This document shows, piece after piece, positions 44,028 through 54,280 of a stretch of DNA of 64,000 nucleotides (positions within the stretch are counted from its first letter, which is position 1; each line of letters opens with the position of its first letter). The DNA is from Echinicola arenosa (GTDB lineage: Bacteria; Bacteroidota; Bacteroidia; Cytophagales; Cyclobacteriaceae), in NCBI RefSeq assembly GCF_014841125.1, contig NZ_JACYTQ010000005.1:248001-312000 (forward strand), read 5' to 3'. The notes under the pieces were generated by a model. The model had not been told where the DNA came from and did no database searches. It was given only the letters and a program-made list of their open reading frames with translations. The translations under genes and the position numbers were made by a program.

Positions 44028-45410
44028 TTATAAGGATAATGAGCTAGACCTTACTTGCTCCACCTCATCGGGAGCAATCGCCAATGGTGTCCCCAAAAGA
44101 TCTGATCCACTTTCCGTGATTACAAAATCTTCCTCAATCCTGATCCCTCCAAAATCACGATAAGTTTCCAGCTTATCATAGTTGATAAAAGCATCCAGCT
44201 TTCCACTCTCCTTGTACATATCAATCAACTCTGGTATAATATAAATTCCAGGCTCCACAGTAATCACATTTCCAGGCTCCAGCTCTTTTCCCAATCGCAA
44301 TGATTTCAAACCGAATTCCGTGGACTTTTTGAGCTGATCAGTATATCCCACATATTGCTCTCCCAAGTTTTCCATATCATGTACATCCATACCCATCATA
44401 TGCCCTAAACCGCATTGGAAAAACATGGTATGCGCGCCATTGGCCACCGCCTCTTGGGTGTCTCCTTTCATCAGCCCCACACCTTTAAGTCCCTCTACCA
44501 AAGTTTCTGCTGCTAAAAGATGTACATCCATAAATCTTTTACCAGGCTTCAAAGCCTCCACTGCTGTTCTATGGGCTTTATAAACAATTTCATAAAGCTC
44601 GCGCTGCCTGTTATCAAAAGCCGCACTTACTGGAAAAGTACGGGTCATGTCCCCAGCATAGAACTCCGGTGATTCTGCCCCACAGTCAAACAACATAATA
44701 TCACCGTTGTTAATGGTGTTGCCATAATAGTGATTATGTAAGGTCTGCCCATTGATAGTCGCAATGGGAGGGAATGACAAACTTACATTATTATCTCTGG
44801 CCACTTTGGTCGCAATAGCCACCAACTCATGCTCTTTCATTCCTGGCCTTGCCGCTTTCATCACTGCCAGGTGAATCTCAGAGGTTGTGGTCACTGCTTT
44901 GTTCAGCTCAACCAATTCTTCTGCTGACTTGATGTTCCTTTGTGTGGCAACAGCTTTGATAAAAGGCACTGAAACCAAGTTTTCAACCTCTTTGACCGGT
45001 TTGTTGAAAATTTCACTTAGTTGCAAAACATGCTCCCCTCTGTATGGAGGTAAAATCTGACAATGACCCTTCACCAAAGCATCCAGCTTGCTCAATGGTG
45101 CAGTGTGGCTCACTCCTACCTTCTCTGCCAATTCTGCAATAGTAGGCTGTGGACCTGTCCAGACAATATCATCAATTTCATAGTCATTTCCGAAGATGTA
45201 ATCCTTATCCTCATCACAATCGATAACCGCTACTAAGCCAGGAAGGGAAATTCCAAAGTAATATAAGAATGTACTGTCCTGTCGGTAAGGGTACCAGTTG
45301 TGTTTAAAATTGATACTTGCTTCATCATTACCTAAAAACAATAATTGGCCGCTGCCCATCCTCGCTTTGAGCTCTGCCCTTCTTTGCTGATATATCTCTT
45401 TATTGAACAT
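44028..45410 (-). CDS. pepP: Xaa-Pro aminopeptidase (M24B)
   Basis: The 460-residue protein has the aminopeptidase-P N-terminal domain (to about residue 150) and a pita-bread M24 catalytic domain. All five metal ligands are present: D242, D254, H337, E386 and E426, in LFDCG, AGDMTRTFP, GLGHMMG, TVEPG and IRIEEDF. It removes N-terminal residues before proline in the cytosol. Length is normal. A single-gene unit is likely, with a terminator on each side. Confidence 0.94.
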   Translation of the reverse strand: MFNKEIYQQRRAELKARMGSGQLLFLGNDEASINFKHNWYPYRQDSTFLYYFGISLPGLVAVIDCDEDKDYIFGNDYEIDDIVWTGPQPTIAELAEKVGVSHTAPLSKLDALVKGHCQILPPYRGEHVLQLSEIFNKPVKEVENLVSVPFIKAVATQRNIKSAEELVELNKAVTTTSEIHLAVMKAARPGMKEHELVAIATKVARDNNVSLSFPPIATINGQTLHNHYYGNTINNGDIMLFDCGAESPEFYAGDMTRTFPVSAAFDNRQRELYEIVYKAHRTAVEALKPGKRFMDVHLLAAETLVEGLKGVGLMKGDTQEAVANGAHTMFFQCGLGHMMGMDVHDMENLGEQYVGYTDQLKKSTEFGLKSLRLGKELEPGNVITVEPGIYIIPELIDMYKESGKLDAFINYDKLETYRDFGGIRIEEDFVITESGSDLLGTPLAIAPDEVEQVRSSSLSL

Positions 45411-45463
45411 TATATTTGGAAGGTTAATTTTAGTCTCACAAAGGTCTTAAAGTATTTTGGCCC

Positions 45464-45500
45464 AACAAAAAAAGGAGCCTTCTTTTATGAAAACTCCTTT
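45464..45500 (-). terminator. Terminator of the phosphoesterase locus
   Basis: AAAGGAG (45471-45477) pairs with CTCCTTT (45494-45500), with an inner TTTT-ATG-AAAA pairing. A T run follows on the minus strand. It ends the unit that starts at susC. Confidence 0.75.
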
Positions 45501-45522
45501 GTTATACAGTCATAAATACTTC

Positions 45523-46752
45523 TTACTCTTTCAAAACCCAATAGTTCAGGTAACCTGATGGTGTTTCCATCACCACTTTGTAAATATCCGACGCTGTTCC
45601 CTTCAAAGAGAAAGAAGCGCTTTCCTGACCTAACTCCACTTCCCCCATCAACCAATAATTATCCAAGTCTCCTTCTTTAAAGTGATTGGTAGTGGCCAAC
45701 CAAACCCTTCCGATTTGCTTGTCAGCATATGACTTCCAGCTTAACTGAAGCTGACCATTTTCAACTTTAGCTACCATTTTATCCGCAGACAGTTCACCAA
45801 TAAAGGAAACTCCATCCAGTTCCATCGCATACTTTTTGGGAATATTCAAACCTAAATGACAGGCCATTGAAGGTAATATATCGACCATTTCAGCCTGATC
45901 ATTAAAATGCTGATTGGTTTGTTTGGCATTGGTAGCGATCCAAATGGTTCGCTCTCTTTCGCTTTGGCCACCATGCCCAAACCCATTTTCTTCACGACCA
46001 TGATCAGTAGTAATCACAATCAACCAGTCCTCATCAAATTTTTTCTCACGGTATTGAATGGCTTCCCATACTCTCCCAATCTGCACATCAGCTTTGCGCA
46101 CCCCATCTATCATCTGAGGACTGTTCCCATATTTATGGCCCATATCATCAGAATATTCCAAATACATCCATGACAAATCCGGTGCCTCTGCTTTGATATA
46201 ACGGGCAGTTTCTTTGGAAACGGCCTCATCTATCAAATGGATATAGTTCCTTTCTTCATCATGTGGAAAATTCAATGTATCGTTTTCCATTCCATCAAAA
46301 TAATAGTCAAAATCAAACCAATTGGTTGCGGGCAGATTAGCTCCAACCAGCTTGGTTCTGTTATCCAACCAAGTAGAGAAAATGGCCGTTTGCTTTTCTG
46401 GAAAGGCTGATTTGAAATACCTGAAAATCGTCCAATAATGATAATTTGGTTGCTTAATGGAATTGCCCCACACATTATGCTTGTTTACCCAGGTACCTGT
46501 CAATAAAGAATTGTATCCAACAGCGGAAATGGTTGGGGTTTGACTATAAGTTCCTACATCTCCGCCCATCAAGGCTTTGGTATAACCGCCTGCTTTAATC
46601 ACCCTGTCTATATTAGGTGTTGGTACAGAATCTAGTACATCTGCAGGAATACCGTCCAAGATCACAAAAAGCGCCTTTTTGGCTCTCTCTTGAGCCCTCG
46701 CTTGAAAAAACAGCATGCTGAAGCAGACTGCTACTATAAATACTCTTTTCAT
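45523..46752 (-). CDS. Alkaline phosphatase superfamily phosphodiesterase/pyrophosphatase
   Basis: The 409-residue protein has a signal peptide (cleavage after ARAQ) and the nucleotide-pyrophosphatase-type core. LFVILDGIPADVL supplies the first metal aspartate D33, TPTISAVGYNSLLTG the nucleophile region (Thr or Ser near 74-76), YSDDMGHKYG, and TTDHGREENGFGHGG the last metal ligands. It is secreted and cleaves a phosphomonoester or phosphodiester. It overlaps the EEP gene by 4 bases and is the last gene of the susC-susD unit. Confidence 0.9.
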   Translation of the reverse strand: MKRVFIVAVCFSMLFFQARAQERAKKALFVILDGIPADVLDSVPTPNIDRVIKAGGYTKALMGGDVGTYSQTPTISAVGYNSLLTGTWVNKHNVWGNSIKQPNYHYWTIFRYFKSAFPEKQTAIFSTWLDNRTKLVGANLPATNWFDFDYYFDGMENDTLNFPHDEERNYIHLIDEAVSKETARYIKAEAPDLSWMYLEYSDDMGHKYGNSPQMIDGVRKADVQIGRVWEAIQYREKKFDEDWLIVITTDHGREENGFGHGGQSERERTIWIATNAKQTNQHFNDQAEMVDILPSMACHLGLNIPKKYAMELDGVSFIGELSADKMVAKVENGQLQLSWKSYADKQIGRVWLATTNHFKEGDLDNYWLMGEVELGQESASFSLKGTASDIYKVVMETPSGYLNYWVLKE

Positions 46753-47696
46753 TTGTATTTGAGTTTAAACTTTGTCCATACAAACCCATGGTCTGATGGA
46801 AAGGTAAAAGTCTTTCCTTTGTAATTAAATGATTGATTGTAGTCCACTTTATGTATTTCAGAGGCAATGACCTCTAAGCGATTTCCTTTGTACAACAAAT
46901 AATCAATTCGGTGATCATCTTTTTTTCCGGGCATTCCCCAACTGACGCCGGGATGAGTCAAAGGGTCGGGATTGACTTCTCTAAAACTATCCTGCAAGCC
47001 AACTTTAGAAAACTGCATGGTCGTCCACCAAGGCACTACTTTCCCTTTGTGAACTTGCTTGGTTGCTTCCGTCCAATCCAAATGAGACCAAACATTGAAA
47101 TCACCACCTAAAATCAGTGGTGTTTCATCAGTTGTTGACAAATAAGGTTGAAGTTCTTTGAGAATAGTTGTCACTTCTCTTTCTCTGGTACCAGACTTTT
47201 CCCATTCCACCAACTCTGCCCCGCTTTTACCCATCAGTTCAGGCTCATCATCCCAAGGTTGATAGTTTAACCAAGTATCGAACAGCACTATCCTTTCATG
47301 CTCATCCAAGGCCACTTCTATCCCTCCAATATTAAAGTACCTGTACAGGTCAACTCTTTTACCTAAAGGAAACTTACTTAGGATGGATAGGTTAACAGCA
47401 GGATCATCCAGTAAAGTACCTGGTTTTGCAATCAAATGAAAGTAATAACCCAAGGCATCAGCAATCCGCTTACCGGAGCCATAAGTCTCAATCATCAATA
47501 CCACATCCGCCTCTGAAGCCTTGATAATTCCAATGACATCATCTACTCCATCCCTGCCGATAAAGTCACTTTTCCCTCCATGCCAAATATTCCAAACCAT
47601 CACAGAAAATGCCAAAGCCTCTTCGCCTTGCTGGGCTTGGACAAACTGGGATCCAAGTAAAAGCGCTGTTAAAAGAATTCGTTTCAAAAGGGACAT
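46749..47696 (-). CDS. Secreted endonuclease/exonuclease/phosphatase family protein
   Basis: The 315-residue protein has a signal peptide (cleavage after FVQAQ) and an EEP domain: VMVWNIWHGG, ADVVLMIETYGSG, LILGGDFNVWS, DHRIDYLLYKG and FTFPSDHGFVWTKF. The active-site Asn, Glu, Asp, Asn and His are present. It is the third gene of the Sus-like unit and overlaps the next gene. A role in cleaving phosphodiesters in the periplasm fits the context. Confidence 0.9.
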   Translation of the reverse strand: MSLLKRILLTALLLGSQFVQAQQGEEALAFSVMVWNIWHGGKSDFIGRDGVDDVIGIIKASEADVVLMIETYGSGKRIADALGYYFHLIAKPGTLLDDPAVNLSILSKFPLGKRVDLYRYFNIGGIEVALDEHERIVLFDTWLNYQPWDDEPELMGKSGAELVEWEKSGTREREVTTILKELQPYLSTTDETPLILGGDFNVWSHLDWTEATKQVHKGKVVPWWTTMQFSKVGLQDSFREVNPDPLTHPGVSWGMPGKKDDHRIDYLLYKGNRLEVIASEIHKVDYNQSFNYKGKTFTFPSDHGFVWTKFKLKYK

Positions 47697-47717
47697 TTAA
47701 CTATTTTACAATTATAC

Positions 47718-47754
47718 TAAACTGGCCCAACCCTATTTAGGTCAAGCCAGTTTA
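47718..47754. other. Hairpin between susD and the EEP gene
   Basis: TAAACTGGC pairs with GCCAGTTTA across a 19-base loop. There is no T run, so it is more likely an mRNA-processing or stability element that sets susCD expression apart from the enzymes. Confidence 0.4.
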
Positions 47755-47771
47755 TAATTTTTCATTTTATC

Positions 47772-49562
47772 TTAATTCCAACCAAAAATCTGCTCAAGAT
47801 TAGGATTCAAGGTTACTTGCTGAACAGGAATAGGACGGTAATAGTATTTAGGTTCTTCAAAAGTTCTCACTTTTGTTTCGGTAACCATATTACCACCATT
47901 TTCACCATTTTTCAAGAACACATCCACGTTATCTTCGATGGTTCCTGCTTTATAATAGATCAGGAATTCTCCAAGACTGTTTTTCTCTTTTGCATCTCCC
48001 GTAGGAATATCACTGTCCTTGTCAATCAAAATAATATCTTCCACACCATCGCCAGTCATATCATATTTGCCCAAGCCAGAAAAGTACATCCCTTCAGGAA
48101 TAATCTCCAACAACTTACCAGCATGCCATCTCATCAGATCATCATAGCGGTAACCCTCCAAGGCAAATTCTACCCTTCTTTCTCTTCTTATTTCTAGGAT
48201 AACCCCTTGGTTGGCTCCACTAACGCTGGGATATTTCTCTGCCATAAACAAGTCCGGGGAGGCATTGGCTGTAGCCATATCCAAAGCAGGCAAGCCCACT
48301 CTTTGTCGAAGAACATTAACGGTTTCATCCAAATCTCCTTGAGTCAGTTCTCCCAACTCAGCCTTGGCCTCTGCATAGGTCAGCAGCACCTCTGCATATC
48401 GGTAAACAGGAAAGTCAACGCTCCCCACTTCAATATTATCTACCGTATTGTTGTACCCCTTGAGCTGATGGTATCCAGTGAAATTTTTGTTTAAAGATTG
48501 GATATATGGATCGCTATTGGGCTGCCTTACCCAACCAGGATAGGCGATTGTCTGCATCAATCGAGGATCTCTATTTTGAAATTCCTCCACAAAGCCCATA
48601 GTCTCATGGCCTGTCTGAGCCGTAAAACTACTTCCATCTGCCATCAGGTAAGTCATCACTAAGTCCCTGGATGGTGATTGCTCATAGTCTCCAAAGACTG
48701 TATAATTAACGTCTCCACTTCTATCTTTATTGACATCATATGGGTTCACCAGGATCACCTCAGGATTACCGATCAGGTTTTGACTGCTGAACAATGAACC
48801 ATAATCACTTTGGATATTTCCTGTGGTGTAGATTCCAAATTTACCACCATCCATAATAGACATGGCTTCATCCCTTGCCTTTTCCAGAAAACCATTGGCT
48901 GATCCCTCTAGCCCAATTTCAGAGTGGTATTTTCTATAAGTCCCCTCGTACAAAGCTACTCTTGCATAAAATGTTTTGACAGCCCAGAGACCCGGAGTGC
49001 CCGAAGGCACACTCTCTCTCACATGGTTGGCAGCAAACTCCAAATCCTCCATAACCTTTTCCATCACCATTTCTCTGGGGTCACGTGCTTTATACAAGTC
49101 CTCATCACCTGGATTAAGTGTCACTTCATACCATGGCACATCCGAATAGCGCTTGACCATTCCAAAATAAAACTGCGCCCGATAATACCTGGCAAGCCCT
49201 GAAAAATGTCCCTTAGCTTCTTCTGAAGCCTGAGCCTGTTCATAATTATCAAGAAAGTAGTTGATATTTCTCAACCTACCCCAGTTCCAACCTCCAGTAA
49301 TGGTCTGTGAACTAGGATCTCCTGTCATGATATTTTTTATTTCAATGGCGCCAGTAGTTGCCATATTGTCACTGCTCTGATCAGATAGGTAACTACCAGA
49401 ACCTGAAAGAGACAATAAACCATTAACATATAGTTCCAAATCCTCCTCAGACTTGAAAAATTCTTCTGGGGCCACAGAAGTCTGTGGATACCGATCCATA
49501 AAATCTTCGTCACATGAGCCCAAAACCAAAAGTGCGCTCAATAAAATGATATATTTTTTCAT
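47772..49562 (-). CDS. SusD/RagB family outer-membrane lipoprotein
   Basis: The start is set at MKKYIILLSALLVLGSCDED (ATG at 49560-49562), 19 bases after the susC stop; an ATG at 49574 is also possible. Cys17 is the lipidation site. The 597-residue protein has the SusD words LARYYRAQFYFGMVKRYSDVP, RYAEVLLTYAEAKAELGE, ILEIRRERRVEFALEGYRYDDLMRWH and YYYRPIPVQQV. SusD proteins bind the ligand at the surface and form the lid of the SusC transporter. The partners encoded with it here are phosphoesterases, not glycosidases. Confidence 0.93.
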   Translation of the reverse strand: MKKYIILLSALLVLGSCDEDFMDRYPQTSVAPEEFFKSEEDLELYVNGLLSLSGSGSYLSDQSSDNMATTGAIEIKNIMTGDPSSQTITGGWNWGRLRNINYFLDNYEQAQASEEAKGHFSGLARYYRAQFYFGMVKRYSDVPWYEVTLNPGDEDLYKARDPREMVMEKVMEDLEFAANHVRESVPSGTPGLWAVKTFYARVALYEGTYRKYHSEIGLEGSANGFLEKARDEAMSIMDGGKFGIYTTGNIQSDYGSLFSSQNLIGNPEVILVNPYDVNKDRSGDVNYTVFGDYEQSPSRDLVMTYLMADGSSFTAQTGHETMGFVEEFQNRDPRLMQTIAYPGWVRQPNSDPYIQSLNKNFTGYHQLKGYNNTVDNIEVGSVDFPVYRYAEVLLTYAEAKAELGELTQGDLDETVNVLRQRVGLPALDMATANASPDLFMAEKYPSVSGANQGVILEIRRERRVEFALEGYRYDDLMRWHAGKLLEIIPEGMYFSGLGKYDMTGDGVEDIILIDKDSDIPTGDAKEKNSLGEFLIYYKAGTIEDNVDVFLKNGENGGNMVTETKVRTFEEPKYYYRPIPVQQVTLNPNLEQIFGWN

Positions 49563-49581
49563 GATGGTGTTCATTTTGAAA

Positions 49582-52500
49582 TTACAAATCAATATTTACC
49601 CCAAAAGCAAACTTCCTCTGGAACGGATAAGCCCAACCATAACCGTCATTGATGGCTTCTGGATCTACAAATTCCTTGATGGAAGAGAATTCATAAAGGT
49701 TCTCTCCTGTCACAAAGACCCGTAACCTGTTGACTTTAATTTTTTGGGTGATGGTTTTAGGGAAGGTATAACCCAAAGTGATATTTTTCACCCTTAGGTA
49801 AGCAGCGTTTTGAAGGTATTTAGTTTGGGGAATATCCAGACCTGCCCCATAGTTGGCATCTGCCATCCAAGACTGCAAAACAGGAAACTCTGCATCAGGA
49901 TTAGCTTCGGCCAAACCTGCATCAATATAAGACTGTGAGTGCTGCGCCATCAATGCATCGCTATCAGCAGCCCCTCTGTAAAAATCCAAATTCCAAGGAT
50001 AAATATTGGCATATGGCTGTTGATAAGGCCCCCAGTAAAGGTAATGTCTTGGATAATAATCCCTTTTTCCCACGCCTTGAAGAAATACGGACATATCAAA
50101 ACCATTCCAGCTCACATCGATATTTGCACCATATCGATAGCGGGCAGTAGAGTTTCCTATAAGTGTCAAATCCTTGGGATCATTCTCAGTTTGGCCTCGC
50201 TCGATCTTACCATCGTTGTTCAAATCCTGATACTTAGGCCAGCCTGGCACAACATCCAGAGCCCCCCAAGGCACAATAGCGGATTGATCCAACTGGGTAA
50301 TTTCATCTTCTGAAATGAAAATACCATCGTTGACCAAACCCCAAATCTCTCCTATCTCCTGGCCCTCTCTCCAATTGGAAAACAACCTGTTTTCATTTTG
50401 GAAACTGGTGATTTTTGACTGAGAGTCCGATAATACACCTCGTACATTCAGCACGACTGGCTGTGCAGCATCTCCAAATTGGGTCCTATACCCCAAAGAC
50501 ACTTCAAAGCCTTTGGTTCTCAGGTCTGCTGCATTTTGCTTCGGAGGGCTAGTTCCCAACACGCCAGGTAATTCCACTGGATCCGTCAACATTCCTTTGG
50601 TGTCCCTTAGAAAGAAATCCAATGTGGCAGTCAACTTATCGTTGAAAAACCCTAAGTCAGCTCCAAGGTTGGAAGTCACTACTTCCTCCCATGTATAGTA
50701 ATTGGGATCCACAGCTAAAGAAGGGGAAGAAGTGATCACTGTCTGTCGGTTTCCATTGATGAGGTAACTGGACAAGCCTGTAGGAAGTGATTGGATATAA
50801 CCGAAATTGGATACATTCTGATTTCCCAAACCACCATAGGAAGCCCGGAGTTTAAAGCTTGGAATAACATCGTTCAAACCCTTAAAAAACGGTTCTTCAC
50901 TGATCACCCAAGCCATGGATGCAGAAGGAAAAAAGCCCCAACGGTTGTTTTCAGGGAACCTAGAGGAACCATCATATCGGCCATTAAATTCCAAAATATA
51001 CCTTTCCTTATAGGTATAATTAGCTCTTCCAAATACACTTCTGGTGGCATAAGTACTATAAGAAGGCGTTACAAAAGCATCTCCTGTAGTCAAGCCAATA
51101 TAAGGCAAGGAAGATGAAATCAATACCCTTCTTTCAGACTGAACAGAAGAATATTCATAGTTCTCTTGGTTATAGCCTGCCAAAATTCCAAAATTATGAT
51201 TTCCCAAAGTTTTGGAATATTTACCATAAAGATCAAAAATCGTATTGATCAAAGTACCATTTCGCTCAATCACAGAACCATCTCCCCCTTCAGTCCTTAC
51301 ATCATCTGGACCGAAACCAATGTCAAACTTCTTTTGATCCCAATGGTACTTCCATTGTTCCCTTTTGAAGCTGGCATTACCTGTAACCGTCAAATCACCG
51401 TTCAAGAAAGTTCCAGTGGTCCTAAGAATGTTATGAAAACCAAACATATCCTCTTGGTTTCTTCCGCCATCTGTTAGCCTTGCGGCTAGTCTACCCGCTG
51501 CTGTATTGGCCCAAGTCCCATCAGGGTTTTCGGCCACATCTGTGGGTTGCAGATAATAAATGTCCGTGATATTGGTTGTTGGATCCGCTCTTTCTGTTTG
51601 GTAAATATTCAGGTTGTTATCCAATTTCAACCACTCCATGGGAGATGCTGTAATTCTCGCCCTCAAAGAATAGCGATCCCAGTAATCAGGTGCCAATTTA
51701 TTCAAACCATTTTCATTGGTGTAATCTCCAGACACATAATAACCTACTGGCATTTTCCCTCCACTGTTTCCACTAATAGACAAACTGTGATTTGTCGAAA
51801 AGCTGGCTGAATTGAAAAAATAATTGTACCAGTCATTGCTTCCCATGTAGGCCCATAGATTCGGATTATTGGGATCCAACCTTACATCTTCCACTGAAGG
51901 GTCCTCTGATCTTTCTTTTGCCCATTGATAATGCTCATCAGAATAATTCACATAATCCCAAGGTGTATTGTTCGTAGCAGTTTCCAAAACCCTTGAATAA
52001 ATATATGGATCTGTAACCGGCTCAGGCAAAACCGTTGGTCTTCCCCAAGAAAAGTAATTATTATAAGAAATGGTCTGCTTTCCTTCACTGCCTTGTTTGG
52101 TTGTGATCAAAACCACCCCAAATGCAGCCCTAGCTCCATAAATGGCAGCTGAAGCGGCATCTCTCAGGACTGAGTACGAAGCAATATCTGCTGGGTTAAG
52201 CCTCAATAAGTCATCATAATTGCCTGCTACTCCATCTATCACGATCAAAGGCCCTCCACCATTGATGGAAGTAAATCCCCTGATATTGATATTAGGAATA
52301 GAACCAGGCTTACCTCCTTGATAGGTAATGTTCAGCCCTGGGCTAATTCCTTGAAGCCCCTGCATCACATTGGCAATTGGTCTATTGATAATGTCTTCAC
52401 CAGCAATTTGATCCACCGCACCTGTGACATTGATTTTTTTTTGGGTACCATAACCTACCACTACAACCTGCTCTAATAAGGTCTCCTGCTCTTCCATTTG

Positions 52501-52818
52501 AACATCAATCGAAGACTGACCATCAACTAGAACTTCAACTGTTTCATATCCAATAAAGGAAAAAACCAACATGGCATTTTCCGAAGAAGCAGTAATGGAA
52601 TAATTCCCATCTAAATCCGTGATCGTACCTTTTTGTGTGTTTTTTTCCAAAACAGATACCCCAGGAATGGTCATCCCGGTCACTGCATCTGTCACCTGCC
52701 CACGCACAGCCTGCCGTGCAGAAGACGAAACGTGTAGGCAAACCATCAGGAAGAACGTGATCCCCACCCTCCTGCATCCACCTTTGCATTTCAAAGGATT
52801 TCGTAAATAATGTTTCAT
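49582..52818 (-). CDS. SusC/RagA family TonB-linked outer-membrane transporter
   Basis: The 1078-residue protein has a signal peptide (to about residue 34), a carboxypeptidase-like regulatory domain (VRGQVTDAVTGMTIPGVSVLEKN-type fold at 38-110), the TonB box-plug junction (VVVGYGTQKKINVTGAVDQI) and a plug domain with NIRGFTSINGGGPLIVIDGV. A C-terminal beta-barrel ends in RKFAFGVNIDL. It imports a ligand captured by SusD. A putative operator for the divergently encoded TetR protein lies at 52904-52932, 86 bases upstream of its start codon. Confidence 0.95.
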   Translation of the reverse strand: MKHYLRNPLKCKGGCRRVGITFFLMVCLHVSSSARQAVRGQVTDAVTGMTIPGVSVLEKNTQKGTITDLDGNYSITASSENAMLVFSFIGYETVEVLVDGQSSIDVQMEEQETLLEQVVVVGYGTQKKINVTGAVDQIAGEDIINRPIANVMQGLQGISPGLNITYQGGKPGSIPNINIRGFTSINGGGPLIVIDGVAGNYDDLLRLNPADIASYSVLRDAASAAIYGARAAFGVVLITTKQGSEGKQTISYNNYFSWGRPTVLPEPVTDPYIYSRVLETATNNTPWDYVNYSDEHYQWAKERSEDPSVEDVRLDPNNPNLWAYMGSNDWYNYFFNSASFSTNHSLSISGNSGGKMPVGYYVSGDYTNENGLNKLAPDYWDRYSLRARITASPMEWLKLDNNLNIYQTERADPTTNITDIYYLQPTDVAENPDGTWANTAAGRLAARLTDGGRNQEDMFGFHNILRTTGTFLNGDLTVTGNASFKREQWKYHWDQKKFDIGFGPDDVRTEGGDGSVIERNGTLINTIFDLYGKYSKTLGNHNFGILAGYNQENYEYSSVQSERRVLISSSLPYIGLTTGDAFVTPSYSTYATRSVFGRANYTYKERYILEFNGRYDGSSRFPENNRWGFFPSASMAWVISEEPFFKGLNDVIPSFKLRASYGGLGNQNVSNFGYIQSLPTGLSSYLINGNRQTVITSSPSLAVDPNYYTWEEVVTSNLGADLGFFNDKLTATLDFFLRDTKGMLTDPVELPGVLGTSPPKQNAADLRTKGFEVSLGYRTQFGDAAQPVVLNVRGVLSDSQSKITSFQNENRLFSNWREGQEIGEIWGLVNDGIFISEDEITQLDQSAIVPWGALDVVPGWPKYQDLNNDGKIERGQTENDPKDLTLIGNSTARYRYGANIDVSWNGFDMSVFLQGVGKRDYYPRHYLYWGPYQQPYANIYPWNLDFYRGAADSDALMAQHSQSYIDAGLAEANPDAEFPVLQSWMADANYGAGLDIPQTKYLQNAAYLRVKNITLGYTFPKTITQKIKVNRLRVFVTGENLYEFSSIKEFVDPEAINDGYGWAYPFQRKFAFGVNIDL

Positions 52819-53221
52819 AGAGCTAAGTGTTTTAATTAGACATGGTCACCAAATTTTTCTTAACCAATCAGACCTAATTCAGTGAGATATGTTGAATTTA
52901 TTTATTGAACATTCATTCAATATTAAATATTGCATTCTATAATTCAAAAGAATTTAACAAGAATTTTGTTTCAATTAATTTATATTTAACACTACAATAA
53001 CAATGATTGACCAAACTTCATGAAAACAAAAAATTGAAATAATAGTAGGATTCATTGAGGCAAAGAAGACATCAGCCTATCATTACATTAGTCATCAATT
53101 GATTCACCATAAAAAATACTCTAAGAAGATACTTAGTATCCTCAGGCAGACATATCAAAAAAAATATTGTTCAGTAAAAAGAAGATAACAAAACATAAGC
53201 CCCTGTAATGAGGTCTTTTGT
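52819..53221. other. Intergenic region upstream of susC with a copy of the tetR promoter region
   Basis: About 100 bases (52904-53005) resemble 54281-54382 in the same orientation, including a 29-base palindromic motif, the word TTCAAAAGAATTT and the end TAACAATGA. After the copied ATG (53003) the frame reads only MIDQTS before a stop. The rest shows nothing recognisable. Confidence 0.6.
52904..52932. promoter_or_regulatory. Putative TetR operator, copy at susC
   Basis: The 29-base motif starts ATTGAACATTCATTCAAT (arms ATTGAA and TTCAAT) and continues into the palindrome CAATATT-A-AATATTG. It differs from the copy at 54281-54309 in only two positions. It lies 86 bases before the susC start codon on the minus strand. 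Confidence 0.65.
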
Positions 53222-54109
53222 TTAAACTAGCGGAAAATACTGATTTTCAACCCTTCCATCTTCGTACAAATCCAATATGGCATAACCTGGAGGTGTTTCC
53301 AAGTAATACTGTTTCCCTGCAGACTGTTCATCTCCATCCCCCCACCAAAAACCACTAAGCGATCCGTTACAAAAATAATGCACACCATTATACCATGCCC
53401 TGTCCAATAGGTGTTGATGCCCGCTAAGGCACACTTTTACTTTATCCTTATGTTGATAAAAAAGTTGTTTCAACTCCTTATGATCACTATGTTGACCACC
53501 CACTAAAGCATTTGTAATTGAAGTGATGGGAAAATGAGACATTATTAAAGTAGGTGTATTTTTAGGTAGACTTTCCAACTCCCCTTTCAACCATGCCATC
53601 TGGTCTGCTCCAAGACTAATCCCTTCGTGATTTCCGTCCAAAACAATAAAGCACCAATTCCCTTTTGAAAAGCTATAATAGTTTCCAGGAATTCCCAGCC
53701 TCTTAACCACATAAGGCTTGCCATACATTTCATCATCCTGTTTACTTGGAACATCCCACCATGGATCATGATTGCCGATGCAGCTATAAACCTCATACTC
53801 CTTTACCTCTGCTCTAAACTCATCCCACACTTGCCACTGCTCCAACATTCTTACTCTACTAACCCCATTATAACTGGCATCATGAATGCTATCACCTCCA
53901 TTTAGAAAGAAATCGGGATTGTGCTTCTTTACTATTTCCAACCAAGTTTTGGCCCTAGCAGGCACATTTTCTTCCGGTCTTATATGGACATCAGTAATGT
54001 GAGCCACCCGTAACACCGAGCCGCTTTTCTCCTCTGCAGCCAATGCAACAGCCGGACCAACACCAGTGGTCATTACCGCAGTTTTCAATAAGAAATCCCT
54101 TCTTTTCAT
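53222..54109 (-). CDS. Metallophosphoesterase with Tat-type signal
   Basis: The 295-residue enzyme begins with a twin-arginine-like signal (MKRRDFLLKTAVMTTG). The calcineurin-type metal site is complete: HITDVHI (D and H), NGGDSIHD (D), IGNHDPWW (N, H), MSHFP (H) and LSGHQHLLD (H, H). It hydrolyses phosphomonoesters or phosphodiesters in the periplasm. It lies upstream of susC on the same strand with a 400-base gap, so it has a separate promoter or is the first gene of the unit. Confidence 0.9.
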   Translation of the reverse strand: MKRRDFLLKTAVMTTGVGPAVALAAEEKSGSVLRVAHITDVHIRPEENVPARAKTWLEIVKKHNPDFFLNGGDSIHDASYNGVSRVRMLEQWQVWDEFRAEVKEYEVYSCIGNHDPWWDVPSKQDDEMYGKPYVVKRLGIPGNYYSFSKGNWCFIVLDGNHEGISLGADQMAWLKGELESLPKNTPTLIMSHFPITSITNALVGGQHSDHKELKQLFYQHKDKVKVCLSGHQHLLDRAWYNGVHYFCNGSLSGFWWGDGDEQSAGKQYYLETPPGYAILDLYEDGRVENQYFPLV

Positions 54110-54280
54110 AAATAAATTGTTTAATGGTTATTACCTTAAGCGTCCAACATGAAAATCACACAACTTCTTTGTACTCATTAAAGAAATATTTAAAACCTAG
54201 TTTTATAAAACCAACTTTTGGCCAATGCCAGTTTTCTAAATATACTTTTGAGATTTTTCAAGAGACTAAATAATTCATAT

